NCBI GenBank assembly: GCA_964426945.1
Contig: CAYRSS010000008.1
Span: forward strand, 1 to 64,000
Source of the DNA: CAYRSS01 sp964426945
GTDB taxonomy: Bacteria; Planctomycetota; Phycisphaerae; UBA1845
Length of the DNA stretch: 64,000 bases
Direction of reading: 5' to 3'
Part shown: piece after piece, positions 25,073 through 33,104 of the stretch
How the letters are laid out: each line of letters begins with the position of its first letter
How positions within the stretch are numbered: the stretch's first letter is position 1
Position numbers and translations under genes: made by a program
The notes under the pieces: model-generated
What the model saw: only the letters and a program-made list of their open reading frames with translations
Told to the model about the DNA's origin: nothing
The model's database searches: none

Positions 25073-26053
25073 ATGCGTCCGCGTCCACGAGCGTATGCTG
25101 TCGCGGTGCTGGTGGCACTCGCGTCGCCGGCCGCGCTGCCGGCCCACCCCGGTGTCGGGATCGTCGTCGGGGAAGGCGGGGATGTGTACTTCGTTCACGG
25201 TCCTTCCTCACGAATCTTCCGCATCGACGAAAAGGGCAACCACTTGGTGCACGTCTCGGCAGAGGGCGGCCGCGGGCCTGCCGTACCGCATCACCTCGCC
25301 CTGATGCCCGACGGCTCGCTGATTACCGCATCGGACAAGGGTGGCGAGGTGTGGCGCATCGCAAAGGACGGCGCTGCTCGGCGCATCGAGCTGCCCGCGC
25401 GCTGTGAGGCGGCTGCGGGCCTTGGCGCCGGCGGCGATCCGCTTACGGCGTCATCCGAGGGCGTACTGTTCGGCATCGACGCCGACACCGACTCTTCTGC
25501 TCTGGTACGCATCGGTAAGGACGGCGCCTGCATGCGGCTGGCGGGCGGGGCGCGGGGCCATCAGGACGGCCGGGGCGAAGCGGCGAGGTTCGGCGAACTT
25601 CACGGTGCAGGTTTCACGCTCGACCGGGAAGGCCGCTTGATCCTGAGCGACGACGGCCGGTGGATCCGCCGTGTCGACATGGCGGGGCAGGTCACCACCC
25701 TCGCCGGCGGCGCGGAGCGAGCCGTCGTCGACGGCCCGGCAGAGCGAGCCCGCTTCGGCTACGCCATGGGCGTCGCGGTGGCTGCGGACGGCACGATCTA
25801 CATCGCGGACGCGGAGGGCCGGAGGATTCGCCGGTTGTCCACCGGGGGCGAGGTCACCACGCTCGCCGGCGACGGCGAGCGCGGCGGCGATGACGGCCCT
25901 GCGACCACGGCTTCGTTCGACACACCGGCCGGCGTGGCCGTCGATGCCAAGGGCCACGTTTATGTGCTGGATTGGTTTGGTGTGCGCGATGGCGTCCGCG
26001 TGCGTCGGATCACGCCCGATGGACAGGTGAGCACGCTCGCCGCAGTCCACTAG
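25073..26053 (+). CDS. Secreted NHL-repeat beta-propeller protein
   Basis: A 326-residue exported protein: MRPRPRAYAVAVLVALASPAALPAHP is a signal peptide. The rest consists of NHL-type six-bladed propeller repeats. The clearest blades read GAGFTLDREGRLILSDDG, VAVAADGTIYIADAEG and GVAVDAKGHVYVLDWFG, each followed by IRR-type strands and VTTLAG blade ends. NHL propellers bind other proteins, RNA or sugars; here extracytoplasmic recognition is likely. GGAGGA at 25053-25058 precedes a GTG/ATG pair; I take the ATG at 25073. Its position 68 bp after the aminotransferase suggests co-transcription, though no functional link is apparent. Confidence 0.75.
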   Translation: MRPRPRAYAVAVLVALASPAALPAHPGVGIVVGEGGDVYFVHGPSSRIFRIDEKGNHLVHVSAEGGRGPAVPHHLALMPDGSLITASDKGGEVWRIAKDGAARRIELPARCEAAAGLGAGGDPLTASSEGVLFGIDADTDSSALVRIGKDGACMRLAGGARGHQDGRGEAARFGELHGAGFTLDREGRLILSDDGRWIRRVDMAGQVTTLAGGAERAVVDGPAERARFGYAMGVAVAADGTIYIADAEGRRIRRLSTGGEVTTLAGDGERGGDDGPATTASFDTPAGVAVDAKGHVYVLDWFGVRDGVRVRRITPDGQVSTLAAVH

Positions 26054-26059
26054 GTGTCG

Positions 26060-26144
26060 GTTGAAAAGGTGTCTGGCTCCCGCGTCGACCTGCCTCCCTT
26101 GTTTGTGAAGGGCGACTCAGGCGGTGCCTGCCCCCCTTTTCAAC
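26060..26144. repeat. 85-bp element bounded by 10-bp inverted repeats
   Basis: GTTGAAAAGG (26060-26069) and CCTTTTCAAC (26135-26144) are perfect inverted repeats. Between them lie GTGTCTGGCTCCC and, near the right end, GGTGCCTGCCCCC. The layout resembles a small REP/MITE-like remnant. It sits between two convergent genes and could also act as a terminator in both directions. Confidence 0.5.
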
Positions 26145-26167
26145 GGGATCCTACGACCTGCCTGCGC

Positions 26168-26722
26168 CTACTCGCCCGAAGCGGCCTGGGTCACACGTTC
26201 CAGCCGATCGGCGTCATAGCCCAGGGCCGGCAGCTTCGCCGTGAGCTCGTCATACACAGCCTCGTCGAGCGTCGGCGTGCGGCTGAGGATCCAGAGGAAG
26301 GTCCGCGACGGCTCGCCCACCAGCGCGTATTCGTACTCTTCATCGAGCTCAAGAATCCAGTAGTCTCCTTCGAAAGGCCAGAAGAAGGTGACCTTCAGCT
26401 TCGCGCCGGTGTCGTCGACGGCGCGTGCCGTGCCGCTGATCGTCCGCATGGGTCCGTCCAGCGATCCCTCGAAGCAGGTGTTGACCACCCTGACGCGCCC
26501 GTCGTCGCGCAGCGTGTAGTCCGCCGTGACGCCGGCGCATCCGCGTTCGAAGCCGTTCGGATAGCGCGCGATTTCGTACCAGCGACCCGCGTAGCGCGAG
26601 AGGTCGACTGAGTCGACCACCGGCAGTGGGGCGCTGAACAGGCCGCAACCGGCGATCAGCATCAGGGCCGGAGCAGTCATCATGAGCATGGGGCCATGCT
26701 TCCTGGATACGGTGTAGAGCAT
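26168..26722 (-). CDS. blc: Bacterial lipocalin (Blc-like) outer-membrane lipoprotein
   Basis: A 184-residue lipocalin. The signal sequence ends LMLIAGC (lipidation Cys26). The lipocalin signature is LSRYAGRWYEIARYPNGFE, followed by GCAGVTADYTL, VRVVNTC, GTARAVD and LKVTFFWPFEGDYWILELD, then FLWILSRTPTLDEAVYDEL, the usual Blc strand order. Blc proteins bind lysophospholipids or fatty acids at the outer membrane under envelope stress. I keep the ATG at 26722 because its Arg-Lys-His n-region makes a proper signal peptide. An internal ATG at 26689 has the better ribosome site (AGGAAG) but would leave almost no charged n-region. Convergent with the NHL gene. Confidence 0.87.
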   Translation of the reverse strand: MLYTVSRKHGPMLMMTAPALMLIAGCGLFSAPLPVVDSVDLSRYAGRWYEIARYPNGFERGCAGVTADYTLRDDGRVRVVNTCFEGSLDGPMRTISGTARAVDDTGAKLKVTFFWPFEGDYWILELDEEYEYALVGEPSRTFLWILSRTPTLDEAVYDELTAKLPALGYDADRLERVTQAASGE

Positions 26723-26751
26723 CTGATCGGGTCCGTATGAAAGGCGGCGTG

Positions 26752-27315
26752 CTACGGCGTGACGACCGTCGTCAGCGCGCCAGGCGGTATCGGGTTAGCC
26801 CGGGTCTGCTGAGTGCCGAGCAGCCCGGAGTAGTCACGAAATCGCGTGTGGCACGAGGCACAGGTGGCCCCGATGGCGACCATCGCTTCGTGCATCGCGT
26901 CTACATCACCGCGCCGCGCGGCGCGTTCGAGGGTTGTGGCCTGATCGCCGAGGGTGTCGGCCTGGGCCTTGAAGGCCGCACGGTCCGCGGGTGTCATCCG
27001 CACCGAGGCCACTACCCGTGGAATCCGCTCGGCCGCCTGGCGAAGTTCCACCGCCAGGCCCCGCACCTCGTCCATCCACTTGCGCAGCTCCGGGCTGGTC
27101 TTGTGATCCGGGGCAGCGTGATCCCGTGGGACTGGATACTGTTTGGTAATCTCTGCCATGATGCCGCGAAGCTGTTCATCCTGCAGCCAGTGCCGGTTCG
27201 GCTCCGGCAGCGTGGCATCCACCTGCCTGTTCTTCTGGCTCGGCATGCAGCCGATCAGCATCGCGGTCAGCAGCGCTCCCGTCGACTTCGTGCGGCCCCG
27301 GCGTGTCAGCGTCAT
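26752..27315 (-). CDS. Lipoprotein c-type cytochrome (cytochrome c'/c556-like)
   Basis: A 187-residue protein: MTLTRRGRTKSTGALLTAMLIGC with lipidation Cys23, then a helical domain with one haem-binding CASCH (152-156) near the C-terminus. The haem motif at the end of a four-helix bundle is the class II cytochrome c arrangement. The helices read EVRGLAVELRQAAERIP, RAAFKAQADTLGDQATTL and MHEAMVAIGATCASCH. It would carry electrons at the periplasmic face, held there by its lipid. GGGAGG just upstream fixes the ATG at 27315; an upstream in-frame extension is Arg-rich and unlike a signal peptide. Its electron-transfer partners are not in the window. Confidence 0.8.
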   Translation of the reverse strand: MTLTRRGRTKSTGALLTAMLIGCMPSQKNRQVDATLPEPNRHWLQDEQLRGIMAEITKQYPVPRDHAAPDHKTSPELRKWMDEVRGLAVELRQAAERIPRVVASVRMTPADRAAFKAQADTLGDQATTLERAARRGDVDAMHEAMVAIGATCASCHTRFRDYSGLLGTQQTRANPIPPGALTTVVTP

Positions 27316-27485
27316 GTCGAACCTCCCGCACGCCGACAGGGGAAGAAGGTGCTGCGGAAGGAAACGGCTTCCGCTATGCGCCGGCTGGTCGGCTTGTGCG
27401 CGGGCTGCATTGTAGCGCCGGGAGGCGAAGGTCGTAACCCGCGGGCGGCGGGGTCTCACTGCGCGAAACCGCGCAGTGGCGGGGC

Positions 27486-28397
27486 TCATCCCCAGTGTCT
27501 TCGGAGTTCCTCCGAGACGGTCACTTCGTCAGGCTCGTCCTCGTCTCTGACAAACCTCCAGCCCTGGTCGTCCACCACCGGCAGGCCGAAGCCCGCCTCG
27601 CTGAGCCCTTCGGTCATCGTGGTTCGCAGTTTCTGAATCGCCCCAAGCTGGATCTGCCGCACGCGCTCCTTGCTGAGCTTGAACATGCGGCCGATCGACG
27701 CCAGCGTCTCCGGCTGGCTGTCGCCTCGGCTCAGCAGCCGGCGCTCCACGACGAATCGCTCAGCGGGGGTGAGCTCGGCCGTGTTCTCGGCCAGCGTCTG
27801 CCGCAGGCGATCGACGAGCAGCTCCTTCTCGCGGTCGTCGCCGAACCGTCGGCCCTCATTGGCGACCGCCTCGTCGCGCAGCACGTTGATACGCGCGACG
27901 GCTCGCCGTGTGCGCTGGGCCAGCAGCAGGTACGCCCGCACCAGCGAGGTGCACGCGTAGGTACTGAACTTGAACCCGCGCCACGGGTCGAAGTGCGTCA
28001 CGGCCTGCAGCAGCGTCAGGAACCCGTCGCTCGTCAGGTCGTCGGGATCCACGTCGATGAGCCGAGTCCGGCGACGCATCTCGTACACGAGGCCGATGTG
28101 CTGGTGGACCAGTCGGTCACGAATCCGGGCCCGCAAGTCACGCATGCGAGAGGCGGTAAACTGCGTGCGGCGTGAAGACCGCCTGGGCCGCGACAGCACG
28201 TAGCCACAGCCATGCATCGCTTTGAACAGGGTCGCCTCGTCGGCGCCCTGCGGCGGCTCCGGGTCCGCGAGAATCCGCTCCGCCTCGGCGAAGAGTCGCT
28301 TGAGCCGGGCGGGGTGATGCAGCTCCTGGTGATCGACGTGGGGGACCGGTGCGGTCGCCTTGTTCGATCGTGCCGGCTTCTTACGCGTAGTCGTCAT
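27486..28397 (-). CDS. Sigma-70 family RNA polymerase sigma factor
   Basis: A 303-residue alternative sigma factor. A charged N-terminus (1-90) precedes region 2 (LRARIRDRLVHQHIGLVYEM, DLTSDGFLTLLQAVTHFDPWRGFKF, STYACTSLVRAYLLLAQRTRR), where the usual -10-reading WaIRQ stretch is replaced by CTSLVRAY. Region 4 carries the helix-turn-helix ETLASIGRMFKLSKERVRQI and QLGAIQKLR. Region 3 is short or absent, so it resembles group 3 rather than the housekeeping factor. A short acidic tail follows. GGGAGGT lies 6 nt before the ATG at 28397. No anti-sigma gene is adjacent; the FAS1 gene upstream on the same strand is separated by 410 bp. Regulon unknown. Confidence 0.85.
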   Translation of the reverse strand: MTTTRKKPARSNKATAPVPHVDHQELHHPARLKRLFAEAERILADPEPPQGADEATLFKAMHGCGYVLSRPRRSSRRTQFTASRMRDLRARIRDRLVHQHIGLVYEMRRRTRLIDVDPDDLTSDGFLTLLQAVTHFDPWRGFKFSTYACTSLVRAYLLLAQRTRRAVARINVLRDEAVANEGRRFGDDREKELLVDRLRQTLAENTAELTPAERFVVERRLLSRGDSQPETLASIGRMFKLSKERVRQIQLGAIQKLRTTMTEGLSEAGFGLPVVDDQGWRFVRDEDEPDEVTVSEELRRHWG

Positions 28398-28807
28398 GCT
28401 GCACCTCCCGCTGTGCGATCACTCCCTCCAAGCCGCCGCCGCCGCGCGCGAGATTACGACGGTCGGCGGCTCGTCGGGAGAAACTGCTGCAATGGTCCGA
28501 TCAGCCGTACAGCACAAAGAAACCGTCTGGCCGATCGGCAGGCTCAAATCGGTGCGGCGCTCTGCCGCACCCGGGGCCGACCTTCGCCTCAAGCGGGCCA
28601 TGGGCGGCGTGACGCCGCGATCAGCGGCCGTGCAAAGAGGCTCGGGTCGGTATGATGGAAGGGAGGCGGATTCGCTGCGGAAAAGCGCTGTCGCGCCTTC
28701 CTCTCCCTTCTCATGTCGTCGAATCGCGGCGGCCTCTGAATCAGGGCCGCTGCCTGATCGGACCCGGCGGGTCGCCGGGTCCGATCAGGTGGACCGGTCA
28801 GGTCCGC
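28398..28807. other. 410-bp intergenic region between the FAS1 and sigma-factor genes
   Basis: Besides a strong hairpin at its right end (28753-28789), I see no gene. It must hold the promoter of the sigma-factor gene on the minus strand, but I could not recognise good -35/-10 elements. Confidence 0.4.
28753..28789 (-). terminator. 17-bp perfect hairpin after the FAS1 gene
   Basis: CCTGATCGGACCCGGCG (28753-28769), loop GGT, CGCCGGGTCCGATCAGG (28773-28789): a perfect 17-bp stem with a 3-nt loop, 18 bp beyond the FAS1 stop on the minus strand. There is no T-run. The stem strength makes a terminator or mRNA 3'-end stabiliser likely. Confidence 0.65.
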
Positions 28808-29689
28808 TTACTCAGGCAGCACCACGGTGTCGATCACGTGGATCACGCCGTTGGTGGCCGCAATGTCCGTCTTGACGATCAGCGCCTCGTCGACCTTGGC
28901 TCCGCTCGTGGCGTCCACGGTCAGCGACTGCCCCTGAAGCGTCTTGAGCTGGCTCGACTTCACCACCTCGGCGGCCATCTTCTTGCCCGACACGACGTGG
29001 TAGAGCAGGATCGACTTCAGCTTCGGGATGTCCTTCAGCAGGGCGTCGACCGTGCCGGCCGGCAGCTTCGCGAACGCCGCATCCGTCGGCGCGAAAACGG
29101 TGTACGGACCATCCGCCCGGAGGGCATCGGTCAGCCCCGCCGCCTCGATCGCCGCCAGGAGCGTGGTGAAGCTGCCCGCACCGCGAGCGACCTCAATGAT
29201 GTCGTTCTTGGGCAGGATGACCGTGTCGATCACGTGAATCACGCCGTTCGAGCACGCGATGTCGGTGGCCGTGACGGTCGCGTTATCGATCTTGACTCCC
29301 TTGGCGGTATCGATGCGGACGGTCTGGCCCAGAGCGGTCTTGGCGCTGGTCAGCTTCGTCACATCGGCGGCCATCACCTTGCCCGGTACCACGTGGTAGA
29401 GCAGCACGGCCTTGAGCTGCTCCGGCTTGGCCAGCAGCGCGTCCAGCTGATCCTTCGGCAGCTTCGCGAACGCCGCGTCCGTCGGCGCAAAGACCGTAAA
29501 CGGGCCGTCGCCCTTCAGCGTGTCGACCAGGCCGGCTGCCTTCACGGCCGTCACCAGGGTCTTGAAGTCGCCGGCCGCGACCGCCGTATCGACGATGTCC
29601 GCCGATCCGCCAGCACGAACCGTGCCCGAAGCGGCCAGCGTGAGCGCCATGGCCGACACCACCATCATTCTGCTGATCATTGTCCTCAT
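28808..29689 (-). CDS. Secreted protein with two fasciclin (FAS1) domains
   Basis: A 293-residue exported protein. The signal peptide MRTMISRMMVVSAMALTLAASGTVRA is followed by two FAS1 domains of about 130 residues. Both contain the same landmarks: GPFTVFAPTDAAFAKLP (first) and GPYTVFAPTDAAFAKLP (second), LLYHVV (H1/YH region), and the terminal NGVIHVIDTVILP and NGVIHVIDTVVLP. FAS1 domains mediate cell adhesion and matrix binding. AAGGAAGG upstream supports the ATG at 29689 rather than an in-frame start at 29719. A perfect TTGACA lies at 29741-29746 (minus), but no good -10 follows it at normal spacing. The two domains are similar enough to suggest internal duplication. Confidence 0.9.
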   Translation of the reverse strand: MRTMISRMMVVSAMALTLAASGTVRAGGSADIVDTAVAAGDFKTLVTAVKAAGLVDTLKGDGPFTVFAPTDAAFAKLPKDQLDALLAKPEQLKAVLLYHVVPGKVMAADVTKLTSAKTALGQTVRIDTAKGVKIDNATVTATDIACSNGVIHVIDTVILPKNDIIEVARGAGSFTTLLAAIEAAGLTDALRADGPYTVFAPTDAAFAKLPAGTVDALLKDIPKLKSILLYHVVSGKKMAAEVVKSSQLKTLQGQSLTVDATSGAKVDEALIVKTDIAATNGVIHVIDTVVLPE

Positions 29690-29925
29690 CTTGCCTTCCT
29701 TTCCATACGAGTTAACCAATCACTGCGTTCTGTAACGATCTGTCAAACTGCACACCGGACGAGCAGGGCGAAGTCACGCACTCGATTCGTGTCACACATT
29801 CGTCACTTCCGGACCGATCGAGTCCGCGACTCCGCCCTGCCCGCCGGTGTCTCAGAGAGAAGCCGGTATTGGCAGAGAATCCCCAGCCCGCACGCCCACA
29901 CCGCGGGGTGCGTAAAAGGCCGCTG

Positions 29926-30561
29926 CTATGCGTTATTCCCAATCGCGAGCACGCTCATGGCCTCCGTCCGGCCGGCGGCGTCGATCTTCAGCGAGCCGCG
30001 CACCGCAGAGGTGACCATCACGCTGTCGGGCTTGTTCACGCCGCGAATCTGCATGCACATGTGTCGCGCCTCCACGACGACCAGCGCGCCGCGGGCGTGA
30101 AGGTGTTGCATCAGGGCATCCGCAATCTGCGAGGTCAGGCGCTCCTGCACCTGCGGTCGGCGGGCGAACGCCTCGACCGTACGTGCCAGCTTGGAGAGCC
30201 CCACAATGCGGTCGCCCGGCAGATAGGCCACGTGCACGCGTCCGATGAACGGCAGCAGGTGGTGCTCGCAGAGCGACGCGAACGCGATGTTGCGGAGGGC
30301 GACGAGTTCCTCGTACGGCTCATCGAAGGTCCGGGCCAGGTGCCGCGCCGGATCCTCGGTCAGCCCCCGGAAGAGCTCCCCATACATGCGCGCCACTCGG
30401 CGGGGCGTATCCCGGAGTCCGTCGCGGTCGGGGTCCTCGCCCAGGGCCGCGAGCAACTCGCGCACGGCCGCCTCGGCCCGGGTGACGTCGACCATCGGGG
30501 TCCGCTCATTGGCGGAATGCGGCGACCTCGGTCCGGCGAGGCATTCGAGTGGGCTGATCAT
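29926..30561 (-). CDS. folE: GTP cyclohydrolase I
   Basis: A 211-residue type I GTP cyclohydrolase, which opens GTP to 7,8-dihydroneopterin triphosphate for folate, pterin or queuosine synthesis. The zinc ligands are present: Cys98 and His101 in SLCEHHLLPF and Cys169 in ARHMCMQIRG. Other family blocks are GLRDTPRRVARMY, GRVHVAYLP, IVGLSKLARTVEAFARRPQVQ and ERLTSQIADAL. An AAGGAAG ribosome site supports the ATG at 30561; Met23 is a weaker alternative. It is transcribed from a sigma70-like promoter flanked by two copies of a 14-bp repeat and faces a CarH/LitR-like regulator. In some bacteria folE belongs to light-induced LitR regulons, so regulated expression is a fair inference. Confidence 0.95.
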   Translation of the reverse strand: MISPLECLAGPRSPHSANERTPMVDVTRAEAAVRELLAALGEDPDRDGLRDTPRRVARMYGELFRGLTEDPARHLARTFDEPYEELVALRNIAFASLCEHHLLPFIGRVHVAYLPGDRIVGLSKLARTVEAFARRPQVQERLTSQIADALMQHLHARGALVVVEARHMCMQIRGVNKPDSVMVTSAVRGSLKIDAAGRTEAMSVLAIGNNA

Positions 30562-30591
30562 GGCGTCTTCCTTCGTCCTGTAACCATAAAA

Positions 30592-30661
30592 CGTTCAAAT
30601 CGTTCATCATGAGTCTAACCGCCGCCTGCCGACCGGTCAAGTATATTCGTTCAAATCGTTC
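30592..30661. repeat. Two 14-bp direct repeats flanking the folE promoter
   Basis: CGTTCAAATCGTTC occurs twice without mismatch (30592-30605 and 30648-30661), 56 bp apart. Each copy is itself CGTTC-AAAT-CGTTC. A third, weaker copy, ATTCAATTCGTGC (10 of 13), lies at 30713-30725 near the regulator promoter. Placement at +1 and just upstream of -35 of the folE promoter is typical for operators. Confidence 0.75.
30612..30640 (-). promoter_or_regulatory. folE promoter (sigma70-like)
   Basis: On the minus strand, TTGACC (30640-30635), a 17-bp spacer and TAGACT (30617-30612). Start of transcription is expected near 30605, inside the first 14-bp repeat, about 45 nt before the folE ATG. Confidence 0.6.
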
Positions 30662-30717
30662 TCCTTTTTTTCCGAGACGCTCCGATTGCTGCACAGAACG
30701 GCGAATTACGGCATTCA

Positions 30718-30775
30718 ATTCGTGCACGAATGTCCTTCCCGTGGGTTGGCTTTTTGAGGCTGGACGTAGTAGAAT
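30718..30775 (+). promoter_or_regulatory. Promoter and palindrome upstream of the CarH-like regulator
   Basis: TTGGCT (30746-30751), 18 bp, TAGAAT (30770-30775) suits a sigma70-type promoter for the gene at 30802. A perfect 14-bp palindrome, ATTCGTGCACGAAT (30718-30731), lies just upstream of -35 and overlaps the weak third copy of the folE-side repeat. It could serve autoregulation. Confidence 0.5.
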
Positions 30776-30801
30776 CGTGCAGGTAGTACTCAGGAGGCCA
30801 C

Positions 30802-31689
30802 ATGCCGCAAGCACTGTCCCCGAAACAGGTTGCCCGCGCCATCGGCGTCAGCGAGGCCTCTTTGAAGCGCTGGTGTGACAAGGGAATGCTCCCCTTCGCC
30901 CGTACGGCGGGAGGGCATCGACGCATTGGCGTGGCCGGCGTGGTCCAGTTTCTCCGGCAGACAGGTCACCCGGTCATCCGGCCGGAGGTGCTCGGCCTGC
31001 CCGCCACCTCGATGCCCGGTGTGGCTTCGGCGGCGCGGGCCCGGGCCCAGATCTGCGACGTCCTGGAGAGCGGCGACGAAGACGCGCTCCGCCGGTTGGG
31101 CTTCGACCTCTACCTCGCCGGTCACGACGTCTGCGAGATCTGCGACGGCGTGCTGGCGGAAGCGTTCCAGTCGATCGGCGATCGGTGGGAGCACGGCGCC
31201 GTGCAGGTCTACCAGGAGCGGCGCGGCTGCGAGATCGCGCAGCGCTTCCTGAGCGAGCTTCGCGGCGTGCTGCCGCCGCTGCGGGAGGACGCACCCTACG
31301 CCCTGGGCGGCACACTCGAGGGGGATCCCTACACCCTTCCCACGACGATGATCGAAGTCGTGCTGCGCGAGATCGGATGGCGGGCGGAGTCGCATGGCTC
31401 GGGGCTGCCGGTGGACACACTCTGCGCGGCGATTCGCGCGAAGCGGCCGCGGCTTGTCTGGCTTAGCGTGTCGAGCATGCCTGACCAGGCAGCGTTTCGC
31501 GAGGCATGGTCGAAACTGTACGGCGCCGCGCTGGAGTGCGGCGCGGTGGCCGTCGTCGGCGGGAGGGCGCTCAATCACAGCCTCCGCCAGTCGATTCGCT
31601 TCACCGCGTGTTGCGACAACCTGCGCCACCTCGTTGATTTCGCCCGCGCGCTGTACAGCCCCGACGAAGCGGCGCCTTCTGGCCATTGA
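30802..31689 (+). CDS. MerR-type regulator with CarH/LitR-like cobalamin-binding fold, ligands lost
   Basis: A 295-residue transcription factor. Residues 5-52 are a MerR-family winged helix (SPKQVARAIGVSEASLKRW, TAGGHRRI). The rest matches the CarH/LitR sensory half: a helix bundle (about 75-160) and a Rossmann-like cobalamin domain (165-290). In Thermus CarH the B12 site uses Trp131, His132, Glu141, His142 and the base-off ligand His177. Here the Wx9EH motif is Trp129 and Glu139 followed by Arg140, Trp129 is followed by Glu, and ExHxxG is Asp-Pro-Tyr177-Thr-Leu-Pro. The cobalt-ligating histidines are therefore gone. It probably regulates folE and itself without binding adenosylcobalamin in the usual way. 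AGGAGG precedes the ATG. Confidence 0.8.
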   Translation: MPQALSPKQVARAIGVSEASLKRWCDKGMLPFARTAGGHRRIGVAGVVQFLRQTGHPVIRPEVLGLPATSMPGVASAARARAQICDVLESGDEDALRRLGFDLYLAGHDVCEICDGVLAEAFQSIGDRWEHGAVQVYQERRGCEIAQRFLSELRGVLPPLREDAPYALGGTLEGDPYTLPTTMIEVVLREIGWRAESHGSGLPVDTLCAAIRAKRPRLVWLSVSSMPDQAAFREAWSKLYGAALECGAVAVVGGRALNHSLRQSIRFTACCDNLRHLVDFARALYSPDEAAPSGH

Positions 31690-31778
31690 CGCCAGCCGGG
31701 CCGCCGACTGGCACGCCGACGCGAACTCTCTTATGTTCAGCGGCTGATCGCCCCAACCCGCCCGGCCCAGGGGGTGCC

Positions 31779-32933
31779 ATGGATGTGCCGTCGACAAACC
31801 CCGCCGCATCTGCGCTGCCCTCCGCGTCGCGCGGCGACCTGCGCATCACGGCGGGCTGGGTGTACGCGATGTTCGCCTACGACGTCGGCCTGTCGATCCG
31901 GCTCGATCAGGCCGAACGGCGGATTGAGCCTTCCAGTCAGCACCAGCTATTTCGCCGGCAGCGCCGCACGCCGCGCTACTTCAACTATCGCCCGTCGCCC
32001 CTTCGTGTGACGGGAGCGACTGAATCGATCGCGCTCGGGACGGTCGCCACCGATTCGCAGGTCGAGTTCGTCATCTACGACTTCGGCGCCGTCTCGGTCA
32101 CCTACCGCATTCCGCTGCACGCCGCGCTGAGCGAGCTCGATCACGTCAGCGATGTCCTCTTTGATAACGCCGAGTTGCTGGCTGATTCGCGGCGGGGCGT
32201 CGAGCGCCTGGTGGCTGCGCTCGGCTCCGCCGTGACGAAGCCCTCCGTGGCGGAGATGGTCGAGGACTACTTCGTGTACCAGGTTGCCGCGTGGGAGCCC
32301 GCCATCGCACCGGCGGCCGCGGTCGAGACCCACGGGATGGGTATCGCCCGCCTGCTTCGCGCGGCGACCGAGACGCTCTCGCCGGACGAAGTGGCCGAGG
32401 CGCTCTCCTGCCGCATCGCCTACGGCGTCGAGGATCTGGCGATCATCGACTGGAACGCCGCGCTGATCTTCGACCGCGCCCCCGAAGACAACCTCGCCGT
32501 GCTCGAGTACGCCAACGTCGAGCTGCTGGAAATGCGCTTCCTGGATGACCAGCTCGACGCCGCGCTGGACGAGGCCTACGACGCCTTCGGTCGCGCAAGC
32601 GGGGGCTTGGGTTCGATCATTCGCCCGAGATCGTCCGACATGCGCCGGATCGCCCGGCTTCAGGTCGACAGCGCCGTGCTCTTCGAGGGGGTCAACAACG
32701 CCCTGAAGCTGCTCGGCGACCAGTGGCTCGCCCGCGTCTATCGCCTGGCCGCCCAGCGCCTGCATATCGGTGACTGGGACACCAGCATCTTCCGCAAGCT
32801 CAACACCCTCGACAGCATCTACCAGAAGCTCGAGGATCAGCAGGGCACCCGCCGGATGGAAGTTCTCGAGTGGATCATCATCATCCTCATCACCGTTTCG
32901 ATCATCCTGCCCTTCGTCGGCGTGAAGTACTGA
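31779..32933 (+). CDS. RMD1/YagE (DUF155) family protein with C-terminal membrane anchor
   Basis: A 384-residue protein of the DUF155 family (yeast Rmd1, bacterial YagE). Family landmarks are FVIYDFGAVSVTYRIPL, VEDYFVYQ, AIIDWNAALIF, VLEYANVELLEMRFLDDQLD, and the long helical stretch QKLEDQQGTRRMEVLEW leading into a single TM helix, IIIILITVSIILPFVG, at the C-terminus. The function of bacterial members is not established; eukaryotic relatives act at organelle membranes. GGGGGT lies before the ATG at 31779. An upstream start at 31686 would add a Pro-rich extension unlike the family and overlap the regulator gene end. It is downstream of the CarH-like gene with 89 bp between. Confidence 0.8.
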   Translation: MDVPSTNPAASALPSASRGDLRITAGWVYAMFAYDVGLSIRLDQAERRIEPSSQHQLFRRQRRTPRYFNYRPSPLRVTGATESIALGTVATDSQVEFVIYDFGAVSVTYRIPLHAALSELDHVSDVLFDNAELLADSRRGVERLVAALGSAVTKPSVAEMVEDYFVYQVAAWEPAIAPAAAVETHGMGIARLLRAATETLSPDEVAEALSCRIAYGVEDLAIIDWNAALIFDRAPEDNLAVLEYANVELLEMRFLDDQLDAALDEAYDAFGRASGGLGSIIRPRSSDMRRIARLQVDSAVLFEGVNNALKLLGDQWLARVYRLAAQRLHIGDWDTSIFRKLNTLDSIYQKLEDQQGTRRMEVLEWIIIILITVSIILPFVGVKY

Positions 32934-33104
32934 GTCCTTTCCGACCGGCTGATGCGGCCGATCGTCACCGGCCGGTCCGCCGTTGAATCCGCCTCCCCGG
33001 TTCTGGTACGCTGATTGCTCCGGCGGGGAGCACAGCACGCGGAGCGGACAGGTCATGCCGTCCGCGGGTCACCTCGGCGCCCGCCTACCCGGAGAGAGGA
33101 CATC

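Noticed and set aside
26054..26611. A plus-strand frame opposite the lipocalin gene
   Set aside because: The minus strand encodes a complete lipocalin with a lipobox; the plus reading is its shadow.
29718..29746. A sigma70 promoter for the FAS1 gene using TTGACA at 29741-29746 (minus)
   Set aside because: The -35 is perfect, but the -10 positions at 17 or 18 bp (GTGATT, TGATTG) match poorly, so I did not list it as a feature.
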